A stretch of DNA of 64,000 nucleotides from Jacaranda mimosifolia (Eukaryota > Streptophyta > Magnoliopsida > Lamiales > Bignoniaceae): assembly GCA_018894105.1 (NCBI GenBank), contig CM032128.1:27241299-27305298 (forward strand), written 5' to 3'. This document shows positions 24,446 through 36,682 of this stretch, one piece after another. Numbering within the stretch: position 1 is the stretch's first letter; each line of letters starts with the position of its first letter. The notes beneath the pieces were generated by a model, which was given only the letters and a program-made list of their open reading frames with translations, ran no database searches and was not told the origin of the DNA. The position numbers were made by a program, and so were the translations under genes.

Positions 24446-25162
24446 GTCTAGATCGATATTTTGTCTAAATTGCTCACATATAGAAGAGCTAATTGACCTT
24501 TAATATCTTCCTTTGTTTACGAAATTCTTTTATTATTTTTCTATTTCAAGTGGAGAAATTACATTTAACCCCACTTAATTTTCTATCATGTAGTATATTA
24601 CTAATATTTGGGCTCGTACTATGCATACAGATGTTATTTAATATCTCTTATAAATGTGAAAAATGCATATTAACTACTGTCTTTAATCTGTTATAATACA
24701 TTAATTGTTGTTTTTTTATTTTATTTTATAATTTTACATTTAATTTAGCCATAAAAATATGAATTTATTTAGATATTATTACGATAATACACTCAACGTT
24801 ACAAACTTAACAATATTATTAAGTCACAATGATCTATGTTTCTCAATTTAGATCCTTTATTTTAATTTATATTTCATCTCTTATTTCATTTTATGGATAT
24901 ATAAAATGCATGTGTATTAAATATTTTCTTATAAAAATAATTAATTGAGAATCAGATACTATAAAGCTTTTTATGATAATATTACATTCATGTTTTAAAA
25001 TAGGAGTTAATTTTTTTGAACAAATATTATATTTGATTGTATATAGAAAATAAAATAAAAAGAAGTAATAGGACAAATAATTGAGAAAAAAAAAATTGGG
25101 ACAAATAATTGATTGAAAAACAAATAATATAAATATTTCTTCTTGTAGCTGAACTCCAATGC
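24446..25162. other. AT-rich intergenic DNA, nothing recognised
   Basis: Low-complexity AT sequence. The open frames on either strand have biased composition (Phe, Ile, Leu, Tyr) expected of AT-rich noncoding DNA. Confidence 0.5.
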
Positions 25163-25165
25163 TAA

Positions 25166-27358
25166 GGCCCCATTTGATAGGCATTATTTCACTTAATTAG
25201 CACTTTCAATAGAGGGTAATATGTTGTTTGTTATCTAAGATTCACCAAGCGGGCTAGCCCACATTTTATAAAGGCCCGCCACTGTTGATAAGATTACCCC
25301 CAACTCATATCGCGGCCTTGGGGGGTGCGATTGATTTACCCCCAACTCATATCGCGGCCTTGGGGGGTCCGATTAATCAATCGCACCCCTACCTGTGGAG
25401 TGAACAGTTATCATATTTTTAATTTTGTGATGTCGTTTGTAATTTCTCATTTGTGCCATTCCTAAAAAGTGGAGTCTCCCACGAACGACGACAAAAGCAA
25501 ATTTGTTCGAGAAATTTGGGATTTTGACGAGAAGAATAAGGAACCCTAAGTGGCAGCAGCGAGACACTAATTTAAACATAAGTGGCACCTTGATTTTCAT
25601 TACTCATGTCATATAATTTTCAAGTGATAACAGGCAGAAGTAATTTTCACTTAATCCAAACTGATATTTGCATTATAGGGTTTTGCTGAAAGGGCAGCCT
25701 CACGGCTGAGTTAAGGAAGTTGAGTGGCACTAGCGTACTCACATGATTTGAGGCTAAAACGCGAACGACTTGGTTGTCACAGAGGTATCAAACCCATAAA
25801 TTTCTTTACTATTGATTTTCTCCACAATTATTGTTTCCCATTTGGAATTAGGCGAATGAATTTATGCATCTTTATTACTTAATCTTCATCCCAAAAATGG
25901 ACTTTGGGATTATTTCGATTAATTTCTTGAAAATTAGAGATCATGTATACATGTATTGAAGGGGAACATGCAGGTTGAAAGGAAAAAAAAATTGTTGTGA
26001 CTGTAGGCTAGGGTATGAATTTGCGAGACTACCGTTTGAATTTGAGGAGTTTAAAATTTAATGATTCCGGAATTGAAATAGCCCAAAACCTACTTTTCAT
26101 AGTATTTGTGCATTTCGTAGTTTGAATTTTCTGCATTAATTCAATATAGATTTGAGCTATTGTGTAATTCCCTATCATGCAACTCATGTATAACTTTCAT
26201 GTATCCTAGAATTCTTAGGTTGCTTGTACAACATACTAGTTTGGCTTCAAAGATTTAGCTAGCACATTATTACATATATCTTTATGGTTGTTGAATGGTA
26301 ATTGTAATGTTACAGATATCCTTAGAGCCAATCGGGAGTAATAGCAGCCTGGCTGGAAATGGTGTACTGCCGGAGTGTATGATGGATCCTCTAAAACTAC
26401 GGCAAAATAGGGAGTGAAGAATTAATATGATACAAGAACACCAACTTGCCTTAAAACTCAGGAGGCCTCTGAAATCCTCAAATCACCATCTACTGCAGGT
26501 ATGTTTTCTGTCCTAGGGCTTTCATTGGGTTGTTGAATTGATGGAAAGAGTTTCCAAGAATGACTTGTCTGATCTTTGATTTGTGTTACGGATACTGAAA
26601 AAAAAATTATTTCAGCATCTCCTCAACTGAGATTCGATGATATTGTAGATTGTAGATTGTTGATTTAATGACTAGGCGAAAAAAATCTAGTAGGTTTTTT
26701 GGATGATTTGAGCATGTACGCTAGCAAACAAAGTTGTTTACGATAAAGAAGAGTTCTCTAGATTGTTTATTTCTATTGTCTCTTTCATTATTATTCTATC
26801 CTTGGATTTGTATGTGAGCTGGTAATCATTTATGCCCTCTAACTTGTTAGGCAATTGATGGTATGGCCACCAAGTTTTTTTTTGTTTTGTTTTTGGCTTA
26901 ATTGGCTCGACTTTAATTACAATCTGCATTTTTTCATCAACAATATGTCCTATATTTTCCTTCTCGCTTTGTGTATTAGTCTCGTACGTGAAAGGCATGA
27001 AGGTTTTTTGCTTTGCCTTGCCATGTGTTTCGTCGGACAATGGCATGAAGGATTTTTGCTTGATTTCATTTGATGGGGGAAAACATTAGAGTAGAGCAAC
27101 AATAACTGAGTTGGGGAAGATTCAAGTGAAGTGAGAGATATGTTTTGACTTGGGGCTTTTTCCAGTAGGGGCAATTTTTTCAATTAAAATTATAGTGGTT
27201 GTTATCAAATGCATCAAGAAGGATTGTAGAGATTGTAGTGGAGAGTAATTAATGGGGGAATAATATATATCAAACATGCCATTAATTAATTCAATCTCAC
27301 TTAATATCCTACCTATTACAATCTCCACTATTATACACATTCCGTATCAAACGTGCCC
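25166..27358. mobile_element. PIF/Harbinger-like element, 2.2 kb
   Basis: The left end GGCCCCATTTGATAGGC and the right end (reverse-complemented) GGGCACGTTTGATACGG are flanked by TAA and TTA, so the TWA target is kept but with one difference. Near the left end a block 'acccccaactcatatcgcgg' plus 'ccttggggggt' occurs twice (about 25293-25372). The interior (25.4-26.6 kb) has mixed composition with several GT/AG-like junctions but no transposase motif I can recognise. It may be a derivative that picked up host sequence, or a decayed autonomous element. Confidence 0.55.
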
Positions 27359-27430
27359 TTAAGACAATAAGGAAAGGACAATAACTTTCTTAATGAAGTA
27401 GGATACCGTTATGAAGTACTAATACTCTAA

Positions 27431-28394
27431 GGGCGTGGTTGATACATTGTAATAGCCTCAATTGCTGCAGATAATCTTGTGTAATTGATAGTTTGATATG
27501 CAAAATTGAATCTGCGGCCGGCCCACATTTTGTACTTGGCTCGCTACTGTGGAAAACATTAGAGCCTATTGGTGTAGCGGGTCCTTGGCAGTGATTACCA
27601 ATCGTACCCAATTTGTAATCTTATTTTTAGAGTAGATTGGCAAATATGCCCTTCAATTAGATAAGCCATTTTTCATATTTGTCCTCTCCTCACAAAAATG
27701 TGAAGATTCACCAACAGTAGGCAACAACAGAAAATAAGTTTCATGGATTTATTTATTTATTTATGTTATAATTTATTAATTTATTTATTTAAAAAATATT
27801 TGTCCTCAATTAGATTTTCAATTGGTATTGTTGATCAATTAAAGTGATATTTTAGTGAGATTAAATTAAATATTTTATTTGATTTTATGAAAAATATATA
27901 TTTTGATCATAACAAATAATATAGAAAGTGCCGATCTAAAAAATAATAGATAATATACATTTAGTTTTAAAGTCATCCCAAATATAAAATTATTAATTAT
28001 ATATTCTTAATTTTGAAATTTTTTAGTTTTTATGTATATAATATTAGAATTATTTTATATGATATAAGTTTTTAAAAGAATTTTTATGTGGTTTTTTTAT
28101 TACAAAAGGGTTTTATGCTCATTCCAATTTTCACAGGGGTGTAAATTGCAATTCACCCCAAGAAAATAATATTTGAAATTTGGGCTATTGAGCATACTAT
28201 AACAAGGACAAATTAGTAAAACCAATGATAGTAGTGAGTATCAAACACATCACATGAGATTATTGAAGATTTGAATGGTGCCTAATGTATATGTCAATCT
28301 CTTCTATCAAACAGACTAATTAATAATCTAATCTCAAATAATTACCCACTATTACAATAGCCACTATTATCCAAATTTTATATCAAACGTGGCC
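27431..28394. mobile_element. PIF/Harbinger-like element, 964 bp, TSD TAA
   Basis: The left end GGGCGTGGTTGATAC and the right end (reverse-complemented) GGCCACGTTTGATAT are flanked by TAA on both sides (27428-27430 and 28395-28397). Subterminal 'gccggcccacattttgtact' resembles 'gctagcccacattttataaa' in the neighbouring 2.2-kb element. Only about 70 bp separate the two, so they are close relatives in tandem. No coding sequence. Confidence 0.7.
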
Positions 28395-28494
28395 TAAAGC
28401 TTCAACTAAAATTTTCATTTCTATCTTTTTAAAATTCTTTTATATACAAATATCTTGTTATTATGGTACTTAAATATACTTAGTATTTTGTTGC

Positions 28495-29470
28495 TGTTAA
28501 CCCGGTGGTATAAATTTCTATGATCAATTAGTCGATGCGAGAATGGAGCTCTCTATCTTTAATACGAATTAGCCCTACATTGGTGCTAACGGCAACTAGT
28601 TATCGTCTCCCAAGATACAACAATTAATTCAGACTGTAGTAGTACTACAAACCGTCTTATCTCTCAAACTTTAAGCGTACTAAAACTCTCTTAAGATTCT
28701 GGATTATGTTGAAATTGTCATATTATGCATGTAAAGATACTCTCTGGAGTGATGCATTTGGGACTGATATATATAAAGCCAAAAAAGCAGCTGAATGGTG
28801 GAAAAAATACCTATTATTTTATCAATGCAGGCATGTTGAAAGATGCAGTCCAAATGCATCTTCTGCTTCCTCGTAACTAGAGGTTTGCATTTTCCATACA
28901 CTATTTTATGTTTTCCTAAAATTTTCTTGTTTCCAGCAGACACTAGAAAGTAAATTTTGGAAAAGTTTAAAGATTTCTATTGGGCCTAATCAAATTGAAT
29001 TTTGGACCAAAAAGTTAATATTGGACTGAAGAAGGCCCAATTTAATTTAATTTAATTTAATCCAAGCCCAGCCCAGCTGGCCGAACGGCGGAGGCGGCAC
29101 GCTCACTTGTGGTTTGGATTGAACCCACTACTATGCAGGTCCTCTCTCCTCCAAACACTTGTGGTACCCCTAAGGGACCCATCCCTTACCTTCACACTTG
29201 AAATATATATTCAAGTCCACCTTGTACTCATCGCACAATGTGGGATGGAGTTTCATTCCTCCAATTCCTTTGGCACTTTCTTATTTTTCTTAGTCAACCG
29301 TCGAATAGCTTACTTTGACTATTAATTTCTCATTCACTCAAAATTGGTTTTGGCCAATTAATCACATTATCGTCATCTACCCGTGGTATAGTTTACGACG
29401 ATCACCAATTTCTTAGAAATTAATGCTTCAATGCCACTTAAATAGTTAGTCAAAGAAGACCAATTTACAA
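28495..29470 (-). mobile_element. 3' LTR of the Copia element
   Basis: On the minus strand a polypurine tract GTGGGGGACTAT immediately precedes TGTAAATTGG, and the segment ends GGGTTAACA, giving TG...CA ends. It contains 'gtttgtagtactactacagt' and 'attgttgtatcttgggagac', phrases I associate with plant Copia LTRs. The far end is inferred from the termini; no second LTR is present to confirm it. Confidence 0.55.
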
Positions 29471-30009
29471 TAGTCCCCCACATAAATGGAAATTAATGCA
29501 ACTAATGATCCATATGCTGATGCAGACATGAGAGAGTTCAGGCGAACAACTACTGCATCAGAATAGGTAGCTTGTGGCTTTGAACTTTACTTAGTTAAAC
29601 ACTATCGGGTTTACTTGGCTAATTAGTGAACACAATGTCTTAAACTGCTCAGCCGTATAATAGTTGACTTTGCGCTTTTTAGTTCTTTGTGGTTGTATTT
29701 ATTTTGGCCATAGACACCGATCTTGGATTTATAAGTTTTTACGAAGAAGCGGCCCATCTTCACAGTTATATAGGTGATCTCCCACAAAGAGTACCCCGCC
29801 ATACTCTGCTATTCTAGATCTGGAAATTATTAAGAGTTGAAACGCAACCTTGTACCCACACAGCAGGCAGCACTTCCATGTTGTAGGAATAGATTAAAGT
29901 GCTCACATGAACCTTCATAATTTAGTTGTCCCACTGAACCAAGTTTTTGGGATCTCCAATCATCATGGTTGGTTATTCGCTATGTCGGTTCTTAAAGTTA
30001 TGGGTTTTA

Positions 30010-32206
30010 ATCCCATTCATTGTGACAGGCGTTTACTTGATCTCTAGGCAGACCTTTTGTCGGATTTGCTAAATTTTCCTTGGATTTCACATAGTCAAAT
30101 GAAATTATCCCATTTGATATTAATTTTCTTATGGTGTTATGTCGTCATCTTATGTGATGAGATTTACCATTGTGCATCCTGCTTTGAGCCCTTCCGATTG
30201 CTGATTGACTATCACAGTGAATTATGATGATAGAAATTGATTTAGGCTAACAAGGAATATCCTCTAGAAAATTTTGGAGCCATTAAGCTTCTTCGCCTAA
30301 TTTGTCTAAAGCAATAAATTTAGACTTCATCATAAAACAAGCTATACACATTTGTTTAGAGGATTTCTAGGACATAGTAGCTCCACCTAGGGTGAAAACA
30401 TACCCACTTGTGGACTTGGTGTCTTTTGTATTAGATATCCAGTTAGCATCACTGTAACCCACAAATACAGCTGGATATCTTGTGTAGTGTAACCCGTAAT
30501 CTATTGTGTACTTAAGAAATCTAAGTACCCTTGTCAGTGCTTTCCAGTGTTCATTGCCAGGATTGCTCGTAAATCTACTCAACTTGTTTACCAAGCTAGC
30601 AATGTCAGGGCGAGTATAGTTTGTTAGAAACATCAAACTGTCTGTTATTCTCGAGTGTTCTACATAAGATACAGGTTCACTAGTATTTTTGCTCAGATGT
30701 TGACTTGGATCCATGGACGTTTTAATAGTAGTGTTGTCATACACATTAAATTTCTTGAGAATTTTCTCAACATAATGGGATTGAGTGAGAATAAATCCAT
30801 CAGACGTTCAAATCATCTTAATCCCCAGTATAACATCCGCTATACCCATATCTTTCAAGATAGTATTTTGATTGCTATCTATTATTAGCATGTCAACAAC
30901 ATATAGGCAAACCATGATAAATTCACTTTGAGTGCTTTTGAGGTACACACATTTGTCACACTCATCTATCTTAAAGTCATTTGACAACATTATTTTGTCA
31001 ATTTTTTTATGCCATTGTTTTGGAGCTTGTTTGAGTCCATACAATACCTTAACAAGTTTGCACACTTTCTTTTCTTGCCTGAGAACAATAAATCCTTCAG
31101 GTTGTTCCATATAGATTTCTTTATCTAACTTACGTTCAGGAAGGCAGTTTTCATATCCATTTAATGAATTTCAAGGTTATTCAAGGTTGCTATTGCAATA
31201 AGCACCCTGATGGATGTTATTTTTGTCAGTAGTGAGTAAGTATCAAAGAAATCAAGTTCTTCTTTTTGTTTGAATCCTTTTGCTACCAACCTAGCCTTGT
31301 ATTTATCTATAGAGTCATCCGCCTTATATTTTCTTTGAAGAATTCACTTGAAGCCTAATGGTTTGTGGCCTACCAGGAGATCAACGAGCTCTCACGTGTG
31401 ATTTTGCATGATTGACTTTATTTCATTGTTGATAGCTTCTTTTCAGAAAAATGCTTCTGGATTGGACAATGCTTCACTAATTGCCCGTGGTTCACTTTCT
31501 AACATATAAGTTTGGAAGTCCGGGCTAAATGTCTTTTCCTTTCTAACTCTCTTGCTTCGTCTTGGTTCTTCATTCATTTGAGAACTACTAATTGATTCCA
31601 AAGATCTTTTACAAGAACTCTATGCTTTCTTATCTTTACAAGGAAAGATATTTTCAAAAAATACAGCATTCTTGGATTCAATGATCATTCCTTCATGAAT
31701 ATATCAGGAACTGGTGATTTATGCACCAAGAATCGGTAGGCACTACTGCTGTATGCATATCCAATGAAAATGCAGTCAATAGTTTTCAGTCCTATTCTTA
31801 ACTATTTTGGATTAGGTATGTCCACCTTAGCCAAGCACCCTCACACTTTCACATATTTGTAAGAAGGTTTGTGACCTTTCTATAAATCATATGGGGTTTC
31901 ATCTTTTCCTTTGTGGGGTATTTTGTTTAAGATGTGGTTAGCTAAAAAAATAGCTTCTCCCAACATGTTCTAAGGTAACCCAAAATTAATTAGCATAGCA
32001 TTCATCATTTCTTTAAGAGTTTGATTTTTTGCATTCAGAAACTCCATTTGATTGAGGTGAGTAATAAGTCATCATTTGATGTATAATGCTAGAATTTGAG
32101 CAGAATTCTTCAAACGGTGCTCTATATTCACCACCTGTATCATTTCTGATAGCTTTAATGTAAACTTGTCATCTTCATGCTTGCCAAGAATGGGCTCACA
32201 CTATTC
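30010..32206 (-). pseudogene. Ty1/Copia pol remnant (integrase, reverse transcriptase, RNase H)
   Basis: Minus-strand order is integrase core, then RT, then RNase H, then 3' LTR, as in Copia. Visible pieces are the integrase TGGEYRAPFE and YYSPQSNGVSE near 32.05-32.15 kb, the RT KLVKVLYGLKQAPKQWHKKI near 31.0-31.1 kb, and the RT active site, which reads VVDMLI where YVDDM is expected. The RT/RNase H connection is at 30367-30744 ([21 protein letters not shown]). The RNase H tail (HCDSQSAIG, HNTIRKLI, DYVKSKENLA) extends to about 30.0 kb. Many stops and frameshifts break it, so it is inactive. Gag, protease and the 5' LTR are missing; the 5' side stops at a hAT transposase fragment. Confidence 0.88.
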
Positions 32207-32584
32207 TTAATCATCTTCAGCTTCATCAATAAGGCGTAAATGTGTGCTAGATGTATTTGAAGTGCCTATCTTTACCTTTCCTCTTTCTTTCCCAACATCA
32301 CAACTTGGAGCTTTTGAAGTGGATGATGTCTTCTCTCTAGCAAAGTATGCCGGCTATTCAGTTACAGAAGCTCTAGAAGCATCTCCCCATGTTAGGCCAT
32401 CATCAAACATCTCATCATCATTTGTTTCACTCATTCCATCATCTTCGCCCACCAATCACTCATTATTGTCGTCAATATCCTCCAAAGATATAGGATCAAT
32501 CTCATCATGGAGTCTATATCGCCGTCTCAGCGCTCCATTGTATTCCACAAACCCCAAGTCATTCATTTTAGCTTGAGCCGGCAT
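32207..32584 (-). pseudogene. C-terminal fragment of a hAT-family transposase
   Basis: The minus strand reads AKMNDLGFVEYNGALRRRYR, then DEIDPISLEDIDDNNEW, then an acidic stretch with LTWGDASRA, ending LIDEAEDD and a stop. This matches the C-terminal tail of domesticated-looking plant hAT transposases (RLNDLVYV..N..L, DPI.L.DID..NEW). Two in-frame stops (after NNE and after SVTE) make it a pseudogene. Its stop codon lies directly at the truncated edge of the Copia integrase. The plus-strand 110-codon frame over the same bases is only its shadow. Confidence 0.7.
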
Positions 32585-33566
32585 ATTTCTCTTCTTGCTA
32601 TGGACCTATCAGTTTCGTATACCATTGATGAATAAGTATAGGCAAAAAAATATTTCTATTTTCTATAATTTAAACTAAATAGAATACTATATGACTAAAT
32701 TTACGTGCTCAAAAAAACTCTAATTTATGTTAGACCCAAATGCACTACAAGTAAGGCTAAGAATTTTAATGGCTAAACTCTACAAATTTGGAGTCTAACT
32801 ACCATAAGACCTCCACCAATTAGTTGTGAAAATTGAATAAACCTCACATTAATTATAAAGCAACATTGACAATTTCATATTCTAATTTTTAAGATATATT
32901 CAAAATTCCAATTTATGGTACTACTAGGTAATCTCGTAGTCCTCTGTCTCTTCAACATATTATACCCAAAGAGGCCTTCTTCATTCTTGTAACACATTAA
33001 TTCTTCATGAATTATATATACAAGAATGTGCATGCAAATATATAAGCCTTGCATACATTATATATATAAATAATTCCAACAAAAATTTGCATGCAAATCA
33101 TGTTTAGAACTTCACTATTGCTTGGTCAACCATTTACCCCCCAAAAAGATTAATAATTCTTCCCTGCCAAGGCATGCACTCAGTAGTTCAATAACCAAAT
33201 GAAAAGAATTCAACTCCAAGTGGTGATGCTCCATTCAACAAAGAATAGATACACAGGTCCTTGAAATCAAAAGCCAGTTGACCAAAAGCAAGCAATATTC
33301 CAAAGTTTACAATATCACCAATAATTTTATTTTTTTATTTTCTTGGCATACATAAAACAAAATAAACATTTTATGACCTGTTCTTAACCTTTGCGAGTAG
33401 AAGAAGCTTGATGTAGAATTTCTAGAAGCAAATGCTTAACCTTTACGGCTAAGTCAAGACAACTGCAAAGAGTAATGAGGAAGTGAGAGATTTGACGGAT
33501 AAAAAGGAAAAGCAGAGCATTGTCTCGGATGCCAAAGAGGACCATAGGTTTGAAGAGTCTCCAAGA
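32585..33566. other. Intergenic DNA, no gene recognised
   Basis: Mostly AT-rich. If the transposase fragment continued 5', it would lie here, but no further conserved blocks were legible. Confidence 0.4.
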
Positions 33567-34180
33567 GCCAAGAGCAGGGATGGAGCCAAAATTTTTGTTT
33601 ATAGGGGGCAAAATTTTGAATTATCAAAAATATGATTTATTATTATTATTATTATAAAAAAAATTACAATGAGGCAAAAGACATATTTTCAATAAGAGGA
33701 TGGACAAATTTATAATTTGAGGATGACAAAAGTTAATATTTTAAAATTTTTAATATAAAAAATGAAGTTTTAATATTTTGAGGGGCGGGGGGGGGGGGGG
33801 GGGCAAAACTGTAATATTTTAAATTTTTAATAAAAAAATAAAGTTTTAATACTTTGAGGGGGGCAAAATTATAATATTTTAAAATTTTTAATATAAAAAA
33901 TAAAACTTTAATATTTTGAGTGGGGGCAGCTGCCTCTATCAACCCCCTGGCTCCGTCACTGGCCAAGAGTGATAGTGAGAGTCTCAACTCACCTGCCAAA
34001 TACAATATTGATTGCCAGGAAAAAGGATAAGTTAGCAAGTCACCTAGCAAAAATTGCAAAAAACTTGGATAGAAGAAAATTGATTTACCTTAATAATAGC
34101 AAAAAAGTTGCTGAACACATTACAATCAATTGCTTTTGGGGATGGAGGCAGAGATATGCGCAGAGCGATTGGCCTTCTTG
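33380..34180 (+). pseudogene. Possible retroelement RNase H-like remnant, split by a MITE
   Basis: Removing the MITE at 33575-33961 and one TSD copy gives a readable plus-strand stretch of about 65 codons. It starts near 33500 and ends with LASHLAKIAKNLD. The 'LA..LAK.A' pattern resembles the C-terminal end of RNase H domains in plant LINEs (L.D.LAK.A). No catalytic Asp motif was seen and upstream frames are broken, so this is a weak call. Confidence 0.25.
33575..33961. mobile_element. hAT-like MITE, 387 bp, perfect 8-bp TSD
   Basis: The ends are CAGGGATGGAGCC and (reverse-complemented) CAGTGACGGAGCC, flanked by GCCAAGAG at 33567-33574 and 33962-33969. The inside is a tandem array of an approximately 60-bp unit (gggggcaaaa, then 'taatattttaaaatttttaa', then 'aaagttttaatattttgag') in about four copies, with a poly-G run at about 33787-33803. 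Confidence 0.85.
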
Positions 34181-36099
34181 AAGAAGAAGAAAAGTTTTTT
34201 GGGGGTGGTGGAGACGGACAATGGGGAATGGCAGTAGAAAGTCTGTGGTCAGTGGTCAACGGTCGGCGGCCGGAGGACGGTGCTCACCAGTCGACAGTCA
34301 TTGAAGGGCTTGAGGGATGAAAAATTGCGAAGTTTAGGGCTTTTTTGGGCGAGAGAATTTTGATGGAGAAAATTTTTTGTTTTGATTTTTGAATATATAA
34401 ATAAATTGCAATATTCTTTTAAATTGTTTTTTATTAATTTTGTATGCCATAATTTATTTATTTTTAAAAAAGTAAGTCCCTCTCAAATCTGTATTTGATA
34501 TTTGTTGTTTTTCTTCAAATTTTACTATATCAGAGTTGGAAAAGAGATAGATAATACAAAAATTTCAAAATTTAAAACTATCTTTATTATTTTTTATTTT
34601 GAGACGGATAATTTCTGTCTCAAATTTTATATAATTTTCATCTAAAAATATCAGCAGATTAGTGATGGAACCAGTTCTGTCTATAAATCCATCTGTGTTT
34701 TGTCTTTTCCTTTTTCTCTTTTTCTATTTTTATTGTATTTAGTCGTGATTCCCAGTTGACTCCGTCTTTATTTTCTAATTACTTCATTAAATTTTGACAG
34801 ATTTCATTTATGTCTCTGAATCCATCTCTATTGATAAAAATTAGAGATAGAAAAATTTTCATCTCCAAATATCCATCTCTGAAACCCTGTTCTCTTATAT
34901 ATGGTCAATTATTTGATCCCGTAACTCACTTTCCTAAGTTATGCCGGAGATGCTCAACCCAATTTTCCTATTTCCTCAAAAATAAATGAATATTTATATA
35001 AGTATATATTTAATTGTTGTTGTTTAGATAATAATTTATTACACATTCAATAAAAGAGACAAAGAGGTATTGTATTAATAAATAATACTGAATAAAAGAA
35101 GAAGGAAATTGTGAAGTGCAACAAACGATAACAAATCATCATTTAGTTTTTCAATTGAAAAATTTAGCAAGTGGAGAGATAATTAATTAAATGCATGAGG
35201 AAAATTAAAATGCAAAATATGGAGAAAAAAGAATCAAATAAATTAAATGTGAGAAAAAAACAAATACATTGCAGAATTAAAACAATTTTAAGACAATATT
35301 ATCAAATATCAACTTAATGATATATTCATAATGTGAATGAGAAAAGAGAAAAACCGAGTCTCAAAAAACTTAAAAAAAAAAAAAAGGAAATATGAGTAAA
35401 TTAAAGAAAAATGGGTCCAACAACATTGATGGATAAAATAGAATGAGTAAAAACAAAAGATATGATTGAGAATTTGGAAAGAACAAATAAACATCTAAAA
35501 GAATATAAAAAGAGCAAGTAGAATTAAATAAATTAGAAATTAGGAATGACAATTTTCTCCGTATTCATAGATATTTATTTGATACACAGCAAGTATGAAT
35601 AGCATATTATTTTTGTATAGATGAGTATGAATATAATATTTTATTTATTCAATAAATAGAGGCAAAAGTGAATATAGTACTATCCATACTTGCCACTACG
35701 TACTTGTTATGTATTAAATAAAATTACTAAAATATCCTTATATTGTGCTATTAAATTGTAATTTATATTTGTAGTTTTTAATTGTAAGGAATTTGAGTTT
35801 TAAATTGATGTTGTATGAATGATTATGTCATTTACTTTTTTTATAATTTAATGATTGATTTTTCTTATTAAAAATTTGTAGAAAGCTCATGTATTTTACA
35901 ATCAATAAAAGATATTTCATGAGCATTCACGGATAGCAGCAGACACCAATTCTCCCACAGAAATAGGAATGGACGCTGTTAGGAGGGACAGGTGGGGAGG
36001 ATTTCTACTGCACGGAGATTGGGCAGGGGTGGCTCTACCCACTTCAAAGGCTGGAACTGGTCTTACTTCTAATAATTTATTTTCTTTATTTTTGTCATT
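34181..36099. other. Intergenic DNA, no gene recognised
   Basis: A short GC-richer patch (34190-34330) is followed by AT-rich DNA. At 35530-35960 a patch reads like the ends of a small TIR element ('aggaatgacaattttctccg' and later 'aataggaatggacgc'), but ends and TSD were not resolved. Minus-strand Phe/Ser-rich frames around 35.3-35.5 kb reflect A-rich DNA. Confidence 0.4.
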
Positions 36100-36104
36100 T
36101 ATAC

Positions 36105-36626
36105 TGATGGTGGTAATTAATGAAGATATAGCAAAAGATCACTCCGTCCTTGGGTTTTATCCAAAATGCCCAAAAATGACAAGATCTGCGTTCTTTTACC
36201 CAGGTCGGGTCATGACCCAGATGAGCCGAGCCAGGTCTGATTCATGACCCGATTTATGAACCGTTGATCAACAGAGGATCTGAGCACAATAACCCGCCAC
36301 CGCAATCTGTACAGACAAGGACATTTTGGTATTTATAAAGGGGGAGAAACACATAGTACCAGGTCAAGTTATCTTTACTCACTCTTACTTGATTCTTATC
36401 CTTACTTTAAGCTCACATCTGATCACCTCAGTCTCAGACTAACTTAGGCACTAGAGGGCCTTAGCTGAGGGCGATCTCAGCTAACCTAACGTGCATTCTT
36501 GTGATCAGATCGAAGATCCATAATCACTCGTGCGGGTCGAGATCCGGGTCGAGGTCAAGGACCAGAATAAGATTATTTTGGGAAGACCGGGTTTGAGATC
36601 TTGGCCTTAGATTTTGAGCTACATCA
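36105..36626 (+). repeat. 5' LTR of the Gypsy element
   Basis: 522 bp, TG...CA. It contains a TATA-like 'tatttataaaggggg' at about 36331-36345 and 'ggtcgagatccgggtcgagg' near its end. Homologous to the 3' LTR along its whole length with scattered substitutions. Confidence 0.93.
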
Positions 36627-36646
36627 GTTGGCACCGTTTGTGGGAA
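36627..36646 (+). other. Primer binding site-like sequence
   Basis: gTTGGCACCGTTTGTGGGAA directly follows the 5' LTR. It differs by a few bases from the TTGGCGCCGTCTGTGGGAA form common next to the 5' LTR of plant Gypsy elements. The tRNA was not checked. Confidence 0.6.
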
Positions 36647-36682
36647 CTCTAATTTGATTATAGCAAGAGCGAGCAGTTAGTT

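Noticed and set aside
26738..27046. 102-codon Lys-rich minus-strand frame
   Set aside because: It lies inside a PIF/Harbinger-like element, has an overlapping frame on the other strand and shows no transposase motif.
32244..32576. 110-codon plus-strand open frame
   Set aside because: It is the complement of the hAT transposase tail, whose minus-strand reading matches family motifs while this one is Ser/Pro-rich without motif.
35309..35552. Phe/Ser-rich minus-strand frames resembling membrane proteins
   Set aside because: They read through A-rich low-complexity DNA and overlap each other in different frames.
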